In this document: in pieces, positions 1 through 8,449 of the stretch
Layout: each line of letters starts with the position of its first letter
Numbering within the stretch: position 1 is the stretch's first letter
Source: Pelargonium nanum
Lineage: Eukaryota > Streptophyta > Magnoliopsida > Geraniales > Geraniaceae
Direction of reading: 5' to 3'
Length of the DNA: 22,026 nt
Assembly (NCBI GenBank): GCA_036897485.1
Contig: JAYMTF010001654.1
Span: forward strand, 1 to 22,026
Notes under the pieces: generated by a model
The model's input: only the letters and a program-made list of their open reading frames with translations
The model's database searches: none
What the model was told of the DNA's origin: nothing
Made by a program: the position numbers and the translations under genes

Positions 1-1480
1 ATATCATTATTAAATTTAATATTAATAATATATTATATATATTTATATTAAATATATTATTATTATAATAATACATTATATTTTTATGGCAGAGCCTTCA
101 TATTTGCTTCTCTGCCCAAAAACCACAAATTCTCATTTCTGTCAGGGAATGCTCTTTTGTACTGTTCCAAGCATATCACATAAAGTTGGGAATTTAGTTT
201 TTGGATTTTTTGGTTCAGGTCTTAAGATCTTATCTGAATCTGATTTGAAACGTACGTGTCGGGCAACAAATGTCATATTGAAATTCGAGTTTTACGTATA
301 ATAGGTGTGAATTTTGTGGGTATGCTCGATTTAGAAAGTGGTCTAATCAATTTTGTGTATCTCAAACTTACAAAAAGTGCAGATCAAATTTCAACTCTAA
401 TTGCATTTTCTCACCGAATCAACAAATTTTATGGGTCATTTGTTTAATATGTTTTGAACAAATAAAAGTAGGGTGAAAATAAATGAAAAACTGAAAGTAC
501 TAGCCTCTCTCCTTTCCATAGTCATTACTCATCAGTGTTTTAATTTTATCTTAATCAAATATTAGTATTATTAAATTTGTAAATTAAAATAAAGTTTAAT
601 TTATCACATAAATTATGTCCAATTTTTGTACGTTAAATTATACACTACCGCACGGTGCTCCATAAATAAAATAATGTCCATCAAACTACCATGCATGTGG
701 CAATGGTTATGGAACAAGCCAGTGTTATTGTTTTATTTCGATTAAACCAAACATTTATTTAGATTCGAACTTGTGATAATTGATAATAATATGTATTTTG
801 AATTAAATTTAAATTGATAAAAAATAATTAAAATTCAGTTTTAAAAAAAATAGGTTGGATAAGTATTTATGAGTATGAGACATAAATTTAATTAAACCAA
901 TCTATAAACAAAAATCGTTCAGGAAGAATGGATTTGTTTAGTGTTCTATTGACTTCGAGTCAACAGGAACACATCAACAACTTAAGTTTTATATCAACTT
1001 CAGGTCGGAATAATTGAAATCCAAACCCGACCTAAAAGCGACATAAATCTTAGATTTTACACCTAGTAAGAAATAGTTCGAATTAGTTTATTAATAAAAA
1101 TTAGTAATATAATTAATTGTCCCTCTACTCTCATTAATACAATTGCTCCACTATATATAAATGTTGTACCTATAAAATGACATTTTTAATGCTAAATTCG
1201 GAAATATCAGATAAAAATAGCAATAAAATATTTTTATTGAACGACAGAAAATAGAATATCGGACATGCCAAATTGAGAACATGCCGAGATTTTGAAACGC
1301 GCGAGAAACGAAACGAAACGAACCGAACCAATACGGCGTTACCTAACACAAACGATATACTGAAATAAAAAAGAAAAGAAAATCGCGATATAATCGTACA
1401 CGTGTCCGAACAGCTGAGGCGCTCAAGGCACATGGTGGTGCTAAAGTACGCACATGGAGACAATACACCGCCCAAAAAAA
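1..1480. other. AT-rich intergenic DNA, no gene seen
   Basis: The first ~90 bases are almost pure A/T low-complexity sequence. The rest has only short open frames with no recognisable protein similarity. A fragment near 755-800 contains a B-box-like stretch (reverse complement CACAAGTTCGAATC) that resembles the repeat in the SRPK intron at 17521-17705, so part of this is probably old repeat DNA. The stretch 1300-1420 is richer in CpG and holds a CACGTG palindrome at 1399-1404. I see no gene here. Confidence 0.6.
1399..1404. promoter_or_regulatory. G-box (CACGTG) in ACACGTGTCC context
   Basis: This is a perfect CACGTG palindrome with ABRE-like flanks, about 1 kb upstream of the WOX13 start codon and outside the foldback element. 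Plant bZIP and bHLH factors bind this core. The motif is seen directly; any role for WOX13 is inference, since the element at 1481-2247 separates it from the gene. Confidence 0.3.
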
Positions 1481-2247
1481 GGGAAAATTTTCCAATTTGA
1501 TTCCTCAACCTTTTGTTTTGTTCCAAATTGGTACATTTTTGTTCCTATTTGATTTCCGATCTATCTATATTGTTCCAGTTCACTCATGTTATTTTGTTAC
1601 AAATTGGTCTAAAATGTACGACTAATGGACCAAAATCTATAAAATTAACGTGACAATCACGTTCCTTGAATAAACAATTTTTTGAAAAATAAGTTTTATC
1701 GCTAAATTCAACTACTTTAAGAGTCACATGATCGGCCACGTCAATAAAATCCACCAAAACAATTTGTTACCGACCTAAATTTTGTTGAACGAAAGCATGC
1801 TAAACTTTATTATTCAACCTAATCGCAATAACAACTCCGAAATAGGGACCAGACCGTGGAGAACAATCCATCCCTCTACACCTGACACTGAACAAGAAGC
1901 CCTAGCTACTTAGCTAGTGTATGAGCTACTTGGTTCGTAGACCTCCTAATATAAACGAAATCTATGTCTACAAACTGAGACGACAGAGACAAAATATCTT
2001 TTATGATCAGACCAAAGGCACTAACATCATCTCCTTCGGTCTTCATCGCATTAACAACCTGACTCGAATCTTATTCAAGGATCACGCAGTCCCATTCCCA
2101 CAACCTAATTTAAATGTACCAATGCCTATTAACAAAATAGCATAATCTCCGAAACAATAATGACAAAGATTAAATTGAAACAAAAATCGAATTAGATACC
2201 AATTTGAAACAAACGAAGAGATAGAGAATCTAAATAAAATATTTCCC
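1481..2247. mobile_element. Foldback/MULE-like non-autonomous element with ~118-bp terminal inverted repeats
   Basis: The arm at 1481-1599, starting GGGAAA, matches the reverse complement of 2130-2247 along its length with many substitutions. Shared blocks include CAAATTGGTA, TTTTTGTT, ATTGTT and TATTTTGTTA. Long TIRs with an unrelated interior fit Mutator-like or foldback elements. Flanking sequence is A-rich on both sides and no clean target duplication can be read. No transposase is present. The interior holds an RNase H fragment on the minus strand (1909-2091). The element ends ~170 bp before the WOX13 start codon. A related element lies at 11783-12284. Divergent arms suggest an old insertion. 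Confidence 0.7.
1909..2091 (-). pseudogene. Decayed LINE-type RNase H fragment inside the foldback element
   Basis: Read on the minus strand, this stretch encodes about 60 residues that look like the C-terminal half of the RNase H domain in plant non-LTR retrotransposons and related stand-alone RNase H-like genes. Visible pieces in order are WDCVILE, DSSQVVNAMKTEGDD, FGLIIKDILSLSSQF, VDIDFVYIRRSTNQVAHTLAK. The last segment carries the typical RR.N..AH.LAK signature. The frame is interrupted and has no start, so it is a fossil. It lies between the inverted repeats of the 1481-2247 element and was probably captured by it; a LINE insertion into the element is the alternative. Confidence 0.6.
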
Positions 2248-2368
2248 ATACAAAAAAAAAGCATTTTCCCAATTTCGCTTCCATTCAAGTCTTCGTCTCT
2301 GTTTCTCTCTTGTCTGTTTCTGTACCTATTTTTCTTATATTTTTCTCTGCTCAGAGCACTGACTCTGT

Positions 2369-2371
<3 letters not shown>

Positions 2372-2399
<28 letters not shown>
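2372..2399. repeat. (AG)14 microsatellite in the WOX13 leader
   Basis: Fourteen perfect AG units lie 20 bases upstream of the WOX13 start codon, after a pyrimidine-rich stretch (2290-2350). GA repeats in plant promoters and leaders are bound by BBR/BPC GAGA-binding proteins. The repeat is seen directly; binding is inference. Confidence 0.9.
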
Positions 2400-2401
<2 letters not shown>

Positions 2402-2402
<1 letters not shown>

Positions 2403-2422
2403 TGAGTGAAGTGCCACCATGA
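2402..2422 (+). promoter_or_regulatory. Six-codon upstream ORF whose stop overlaps the WOX13 start
   Basis: An ATG at 2402 opens the frame Met-Ser-Glu-Val-Pro-Pro and stops at TGA 2420-2422. That stop overlaps the WOX13 initiation codon (2419-2421) in an ATGA arrangement. Any transcript carrying the (AG)n leader contains it. It could reduce or couple main-ORF translation, with a second in-frame ATG at 2422 as an alternative start. The effect is inferred. Confidence 0.5.
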
Positions 2423-5400
2423 TGGAGTGGGAGAAGCAAAATCAGCACCGCAACAGCCACAGCCATCACCACCAGCCGCCGCCGCCGCCGAGCGAGAATC
2501 GGCAAAATGGGAACGGAGCAGGAATGGTGTACGTGAAGGTGATGACCGACGAGCAGCTCGAGACTCTGCGCAAGCAAATCGCTATTTACGCCTCCATTTG
2601 CGAGCAGCTCGTCGAGATGCACAAAACCCTCACCACCCACCAAGATCTTGCTGGTCTGTCCTTTTTTTTTTATGGTTTTGTTCTTCAATTATCAATTTAT
2701 TGAATACTTGCATTAATGGCGTTTTGATGCGTGATTTGAGGTTAAAGGAGTTACGTTTTTTGGATTATTTAATTGAGGGTTTTTGTGATTTTGGCTTTAC
2801 CTTTCACATAGTTGTGTGTGTGTGTGGCTTGCTTGTTTGTTTGTTTGTATGTTCTAGTTTTTTTTTAGAATAGTAGTATTGTGCAAAAGAAAAATACTTT
2901 TTGCTCCAATAAATGTGTGTATTTACAATAAATGGCCTAGCTTGTCCTTGTTAGTTTTTCTGGGTTTGTCTAGCTTGTCCTTCTTTCTGGCTTTACATCA
3001 ATTATATGCCATATTGCCATTTTGAATTAGAGCTGGCGATATGAGTTTCGGGGCGGGTTCAAGTCAGGGTTTTTATCGAAAGGGATTGTGGGTTTCAGGT
3101 TTGCCCGATCTGACTCAAAAATTGATTGGGTCTATTGTATGCATCCCAAACATGCAAAAATGCAAATTGAGTTTTGGGTCGGGTTAAGTTTATTTTTTGG
3201 TTGGGTTGTACTTGTAAAATATGGGTTTTGTCCGTCCTGACCAAAAAATTGACGGGGTCTATTTTATGCTACAAGGACCCGTAAAATTGAGGATTGTGTG
3301 TCGGGGCTGTTTAGGGTGCACATGGGTTTAGGTCCAAATTGCGAGGTCTAACTTGAATTTATGGTTAGGTTCTTAGGGCTCTGCTTTCAGTTTTCTACTA
3401 GAGTGTTTTGGTATAGTTTGGTGCAAATGATAAATTTGGATGATCTTGAAACTTTCAAAATTTCTTCTTTTGTCTTGTGGATTTTGTACTGTTGTTTTGT
3501 TCTGCACAGTGCATTGTAACTACTTTATTGTACTATTAATCACATTTTATTCCTGTGTTGATTGGTCAAAACAATTTGATTGTTAGCTGATGAGATGCTC
3601 TCAAATGGGTAAGTGTGGAGTTTAAAATTTAAATAGGCATGCATTAATGATTCTCTTTTGTTTTGTTTGCATGATTCATAATTAGATTCAACTCGATGTT
3701 GTCGATTTGAGCATTGATTGGGATAATTCAATTTATTCCAAATTCGCACTTTTGTTTGAATACACCACTGTCAAATGAAGAGGTTAACATGTGCTTCTAT
3801 ACCAAACTGGTGAAAAGGACTTATATCTAACTTTGAATTTATATGCCATTTATGGGAATCAACCTCACTTGGTGAGCTCCCGTGAGAGCTGCATGAATTA
3901 GATTCACTGTACTCGATATCCCTAATTTATGAGGCATGTGGGGTAGTATAAATACTAGAATGTCGTTCTGTGGTACCGAGGAAAAAAAAATCAACATAAG
4001 CTCCAAGTCAACCTGAAAACTTCTATGTGTGTGAAACTGTGAATCGATGTCAATTCGGTCTTTTCAGTCGCTATGGTCTATGTTATTCACTGATTGAATC
4101 ACACATTGAATTTAGTTTATGCTTTGAGTAGGGGGGAACCGAGGTTCGAATATCTTCAATTTGAAGGTGTCTGTGATATATATGTGTGTTTATAGCAACC
4201 AAATCTATGGTTTCTCTTTCAGCTTGACTGCGCTGAGGTCATTGGTGTTGGCCGAATCTAAGTACGGGTCATTAAATATGATAGGATTTTAAGTAAGGAT
4301 GTCGTATCCTCAGGGAAGGTAGTTATCTACCAGTTTAAGTTGTGTTCTAATGTCTGAGGGAATTGAGGGAAGTGTTGCTGTGATGGAAACGTAAAAACAA
4401 TGTAAACTAAAGCGAGGTTGGTTTTCAATGAGATAGAACACAAGGAACTAAGGTCCTCAAATTCTAGGATTGATGAATCTACGAGCTCTCCCCTTGTGAC
4501 TTCTCTTTAAACACATTTCTTGTTTACTATATATATTTTTCTTTTGCGAGAATGGAGATATTTATTTGAGTTTCAAATGGTTTTAAAAACGACTTCATTC
4601 TAACAAAAGTATTGCTCCTGCTGTCTCAGGAGTCAGGCTGGGAAATTTGTATTGTGATCCATTACTGACATCTGCTGGGCACAAAATTACAGCCAGACAG
4701 CGCTGGACTCCAACACCAGTGCAGTTACAGATTCTGGAGCGTATCTTTGATCAAGGGAATGGAACTCCGAGCAAGCAAAAGATCAAAGAATTGACCTCTG
4801 AACTGAGCCAGCACGGCCAAATTTCTGAAACAAATGTCTATAATTGGTTCCAGAACAGACGAGCTCGCTCAAAAAGGAAGCAAGTGGTTACTGCACCCAA
4901 CAATGCTGACTCCGAAGCCGAGACTGAAGTGGACTCACCTAAGGATAAGAAGACAAAGCCAGAGAGTTTCCAGTCCCAACAGAATCCATCTCAAAGAGGA
5001 GAAGATATGTGCTTCCAAAGCCCCGAGATAAGCTCAGAATTGCATTTCTTAGATCCGCAGACCAATAAAATGGAGATCAGGGGTTTAGGCCAAATGTCGT
5101 TCTTTGATGGTGTGCTGTCCAATCCAAGTATGTAAATTCTCTTCAACTCTTGACTATTTTTCATTGACCGTGTGACTTTGAAGCTTACATTATAAAGTTT
5201 GTGGCAGAAGAATCTTGACTAATGTGCTCATAAAGCTTAATCCAACATTTGACCATGTAATTAGCCGATAGCATTACTGAACATCCAAGAAAAAGTGCAC
5301 ACACTTGAGTGAATTTGACATATCTATTTTACCATCTTTTTGTATCGATTAATGGTTTGTGCATAGCCTTTACTGTTATCTCAATAACGTTTTTTTCTGC

Positions 5401-6436
5401 ACAACTCTAATGCAACTCTATATAGTTTAGTTGGCACCATCTTAATGCCATTTTCCTCATGTTTTATGGAAAACCAAAGGTCTGCAATGTCAGGCATGTC
5501 GACTTAACCATAAAAAAACATTTCATTTTGGCTTCTGTCTTGTCCTTTTTGTGTCCACTTTTTGGACCAAGTTCACCTCCTTGCCTGTGCATTTTACCTC
5601 AGCTATGCTTTCACATGATTGATATGGACCCATTTGTTATAAACACACAAGATTCTTTTTATTCCCTTTTGTCACATTGTGTCTGTCACATTGTTTGGAG
5701 GGTCACTACCCAACAAATGTGTTTGTGATTTTGTTAAATTTATCGCTACCTGTTACTAAAAATATATAGAATTGTGCTTGTAGAGTTTGAGATTATGATG
5801 TAGAAATATGTAGAGCCCTTGAAATATTACCACCAAACACGGTAGGAGGATTGCTTGAGCGTTACTGTAGGAAATTTACTATTTGTACTCCAACGGTTTT
5901 GTACATGTGTCAGCTTTGCGTGTCGTGCTGAAGGTTGATTCTGTGTTGCACGAACTAACACGAACACGACACGTTTATCACGGTAACCAAATGTGTCATG
6001 TTGACACAACATGACACGATTGGCACGAACACAACCCAACACATTTTGTACGATAGTACCAACGCATTTGACACTACATTGTCCAACACGTTTGGCACAA
6101 CACGACCCGACACGTTTGACACTTTAGTAAGATTATGATTATACCCTTAAGTGTGCGTGTTGTGTGTTTCACAACACATCTCATTAATCATACGTGCGTG
6201 TTTTGGAGGTTCAACACGATTACCAAATGTGATCCCGAACACGTTAGTTTCGTGTCGTGTTACGACACAAATTGCTAGCTATATACATGTGGCAGTTATT
6301 TCTTGGATACAATTACTAGCAATGCTCATATTTTGTCCTAATTGATGCAGGAAACGAGCTGCTGACGGGAAAAATGGAAGTGCAGGAGAGCTATGATCTT
6401 TTCGAGCAAGCCGAAGACTACAACATGCCTGGGTGA
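2419..6436 (+). CDS. WOX13: WUSCHEL-related homeobox protein, WOX13 clade
   Basis: Coding exons are 2419-2653, 4630-5127 and 6351-6436, with GT-AG introns of 1976 and 1223 nt, giving 272 aa (Arabidopsis WOX13 is near 270). The product is a nuclear DNA-binding transcription factor of the ancient WOX clade, linked in other plants to fruit, root and regeneration phenotypes. The start MMEW matches the clade. Residues 11-25 are His/Pro-rich; [19 protein letters not shown] (about 39-57) begins the conserved N-terminal helix region. The homeodomain spans about 99-163, with recognition-helix motif WFQNRRAR at 151-158 followed by SKRKQ. An acidic [11 protein letters not shown] stretch and the conserved [18 protein letters not shown] motif follow. 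There is no WUS box or EAR motif, as expected for this clade. The last exon encodes [19 protein letters not shown] and ends MPG. Splice phases agree at both junctions and restore family sequence (QDLAG-V, SNPRNE). Fold and family are very secure. Confidence 0.95.
3028..3350. mobile_element. Small non-autonomous hAT-like element
   Basis: The left end reads TAGAGCTGGCGA and the right end, reverse-complemented, TAGACCTCGCAA: imperfect short terminal inverted repeats of about 12 bp. The flanks TTTTGAAT and ACTTGAAT match at 6 of 8 positions, fitting an aged 8-bp target duplication as hAT elements make. The interior is rich in GGGTCGGGTT-like repeats common in dispersed plant elements with TAGAGGTGGCAA-type ends. 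There is no coding capacity. It sits in WOX13 intron 1. Confidence 0.5.
4230..4500. repeat. Possible interspersed-repeat remnant
   Basis: Text such as GGATGTCGTATCCTCAGGGA and the phrases after it resemble a dispersed plant repeat I cannot name. There are no termini, no open frame and no target duplication. It is reported only as the content of this part of WOX13 intron 1. Confidence 0.25.
5128..6350 (+). other. WOX13: WOX13 intron 2, 1223 nt
   Basis: The donor is GTATGT and the acceptor TTGATGCAG. The intron interrupts the Arg codon of the conserved SNPR segment. Its second half contains the CACGACACG-rich repeat (about 5890-6282). Nothing else recognisable is seen in it. Confidence 0.85.
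5890..6282. repeat. Dispersed element rich in ACACGACACG-type repeats
   Basis: The motif family ACACGA/CGTGTCGTGT recurs many times in both orientations, for example AACACGAACACGACACG near 5949, CAACACGACCCGACACG near 6095 and CGTGTCGTGTTACGACAC near 6250. This sub-repetitive pattern is typical of short non-autonomous DNA elements scattered through many eudicot genomes. The right boundary near CAAATTGCTAGCTA is degenerate and no target duplication is visible, so the limits are approximate. It has no coding capacity. Confidence 0.45.
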
Positions 6437-6850
6437 CACTCACTTTCCCGACATTGTTTTTTTGTTAACAGCGACTACAAGCCATTTCAGTCCTGCAGTT
6501 CACGAACTGGCACCAACAGGTAGCGATGCGCAGCATCTAATCACGGAATATACCATGCTTAACATAGTAAACTTAGTCATGCTTTTTTTTCTTATTGTAG
6601 GTTTGTTTGATGAAACTCGAGGTCTACGCCTCGGATTTTAAATATAGCTTTTCTGTGCTAAGAAGAAGATTCATCAAATCTTGATTAGCTCTTGTCTTTT
6701 GTCTATAGAATCAATCCAGCTTTACTTTTGTGGTGTTTTTGGTGGAGTGACAGTGATTACTGATTATGATCTCTTTGTTTTATAGAGAAATTATGGGCTG
6801 TTTTGCTTTTGACATTTTGTATATGGAAATGAGAATTTGAATTTTGAATC
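6437..6850 (+). other. WOX13: Probable WOX13 3' UTR, with a possible small intron
   Basis: Sequence following the stop codon, T-rich and without a credible reading frame. A candidate intron of 81 nt runs from 6520 (CAACAG|GTAGCG) to 6600 (long T tract, then TTATTGTAG|G). The transcript end cannot be placed exactly; the stretch 6780-6850 is a reasonable area. An intron this far downstream of a stop could expose the mRNA to nonsense-mediated decay. Confidence 0.35.
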
Positions 6851-7240
6851 TTGTGTCATATGTGCATGATAGAGTGACAGCTCAACTAACAATTATAGCC
6901 AAAATGCATCAATATTTGGTAGGGCAATGTTGTAATTTAGTATAGCCCTGAGGGGTAATTTAGGTACAAGAATTTTGCTAAAGTTTGTCTCACATAACTA
7001 ACACATAGGCATGAATTATCTGTAATATTCTTATAATAAATTATTAGTATCGATCAAGTCTGTAACAAGTTACAACACGTGCATGAATATAGAAAATGAA
7101 ATATATAACATTAACCATTTTCTCTTTAATGTTTATCAAAATAAAAGACGATATACTAATTTTGGGACAATGAAGTATATAGATAATACTTTTTTCACTT
7201 TAAAACGAGTATTGTATCATTTTTTAGAACTAAAGAGATG
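6851..7240. other. Intergenic AT-rich DNA, nothing recognised
   Basis: No open frame, repeat boundary or motif that I can support lies between the WOX13 3' end and the repeat cluster that starts near 7240. Confidence 0.5.
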
Positions 7241-7243
7241 TTA

Positions 7244-7722
7244 GTAAGTGGTGGATGTTTGCACGTGTTGTAACAAATTTAATCAAGTTTAACCAATCTA
7301 TGCGCCTCAACGCCTTTGTTGGCCTAACCCGTCTTGAATCGGACCGAACCAATCAAACGAATTTAGAATTGATAATTTGGGGGAAAATCTGCAGGAACCC
7401 GAAACTCGACCCAACTTTTCTGGTGTTGGGTCTCATAAAATGAGCCTGACCAATTTTCGTGTCAACTAAATTAGAGCCGGAAAAAGGGTACCTTACCCGC
7501 CAAGTGCCCAAAATTCAACCCATTTCGGCTCGGGTCTGAATTTAACAACCCCGAAAAATCGGATCGAGTTCGGTTTGCGTAAAGCATTCAGACCGGGTAT
7601 ACATGCAAAAAACAATGCATTTTATGCCTTAGCCCTATCCCGACCAGCCCTAAAACCCTATAGGGTCGGGTTAGGATTCATCAACCCCAAATCCGACCCG
7701 ATCCTTACTTTTGCCACCTCTA
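7244..7722. mobile_element. GGGTCGGG-rich element ending in TTGCCACCTCTA
   Basis: The right end, reverse-complemented, begins TAGAGGTGGCAA and runs into GGATCGGGTCGG, the classic look of a widespread plant non-autonomous hAT-like family. The interior is full of CCCGAC and GGGTCGG blocks. A degenerate left end may lie at TAAGTGGTGGATG (7244), but this is weak. No transposase coding is present. The right border has been duplicated (7713-7770). Confidence 0.45.
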
Positions 7723-7770
7723 AAGTAAACCGCATGAACTCGCCACCTCTAAAGTAAACCGCATGAACTC
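7713..7770. repeat. Perfect 29-bp tandem duplication
   Basis: The unit GCCACCTCTAAAGTAAACCG plus CATGAACTC occurs twice head to tail (7713-7741 and 7742-7770) without a mismatch. It spans the right end of the upstream element and its flank. Perfect identity implies a recent event. Confidence 0.9.
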
Positions 7771-7922
7771 GCACATTTCACATGCAAACCCAAACCCAAC
7801 TTGCAACTCAAAACTTATTCGATTCGACCCAAAACCCAAATTGTTGTCTCTACAAAACTTATTCGATTCAGTCCAGACTCGGTTCTAGATTATATTTTAT
7901 TGACACGTATAAAACAAACTCA

Positions 7923-7971
7923 AGCCCAATAAAGAATAGGCTTCGAGCCCAGAGATACATATCGAGGCCCA
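7923..7971. promoter_or_regulatory. PIGH: Three site II (TGGGCY) motifs in the PIG-H promoter
   Basis: AGCCCA at 7923-7928, AGCCCA at 7946-7951 and GGCCCA at 7966-7971 are reverse-strand copies of TGGGCT/TGGGCC, spaced 23 and 20 bp. Clustered site II elements are bound by TCP factors and are frequent in promoters of plant growth-related housekeeping genes. They lie ~500 bp before the PIG-H ATG and likely just upstream of the transcription start, given the 5'-UTR intron that follows. Confidence 0.5.
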
Positions 7972-8111
7972 AAGAGCAGTCTATTAAAGAACGAGACCGT
8001 CACAGTATTCGCAAAAACGCACCGTTTTGGCGACCAGCATCGTCTTCATCAAATACATCAAACCATTTGCAGAACAGCTCAGCTCTCGAGCCTCCATCGA
8101 AACTGTATCAG

Positions 8112-8412
8112 GCAAGTCTAATCGCTCTCCTCCAGATCTTCTCCAAACGATTTTTTCTCCAATTTATCGAATACTGATTCAATTGGCCAAAAACGCTACA
8201 AATCCTTTTTTAAATCGATTTCTGATATCAATTTCATCAAATTAGGTTTAAGATTCTGGAAATTTAGGTCATTTTTGCGATTGTGGATTAGAATTCTGGA
8301 AATGACGTTTTGATAGCTATAATTGAAATTGCAAGCTTTCAGTTAGTATGGAAGCTAAGGAAACGTAGCAGAGTTTGATTTTGTTGCAATTTGAATTAAG
8401 CTACTTTTGCAG
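8112..8412 (+). other. PIGH: Probable 5'-UTR intron of the PIG-H gene with a GC-AG donor
   Basis: ATCAG|GCAAGT at 8112 is the ideal consensus for the minor GC donor class. The acceptor is TACTTTTGCAG at 8412. The sequence between is T-rich and intron-like. GT alternatives exist at about 8244 (ATTAG|GTTTAAG) and 8267. Exonic sequence after the acceptor includes a three-codon upstream ORF (ATG ATA ATC TGA, 8422-8433) before the real start at 8450. Confidence 0.45.
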
Positions 8413-8449
8413 GTTTGAGCAATGATAATCTGAGACCTTGAGTGTGGAA

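Larger units (their letters stand above)
2654..4629 (+). other. WOX13: WOX13 intron 1, 1976 nt
   Basis: The donor is GTCTGT and the acceptor GTCTCAG. It carries GT- and T-rich low-complexity DNA near 2812-2870, a small hAT-like element (3028-3350), and a stretch at 4230-4500 that reads like a remnant of an interspersed repeat of unknown family. No coding exon is apparent: the skipped protein region is continuous with Arabidopsis WOX13 across the junction. Confidence 0.85.

Noticed and set aside
1170-1526. 118-codon open frame on the minus strand
   Set aside because: Composition is Phe/Ser/Leu-rich as expected from translated AT-rich DNA, there is no family motif, and it runs into the foldback element arm.
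2335-2688. 117-codon minus-strand frame opposite WOX13 exon 1
   Set aside because: It is the antisense shadow of the WOX13 leader and exon, with a Ser-Leu repeat that comes from the (AG)n tract.
5827-6042. Minus-strand frame in WOX13 intron 2
   Set aside because: Generated by the ACACGACACG repeat; no domain and no splice context.
7782-8177. 131-codon frame upstream of PIG-H
   Set aside because: It is Gln/Asn/Ser low-complexity, crosses the site II promoter cluster and the leader intron donor, and has no recognisable domain.
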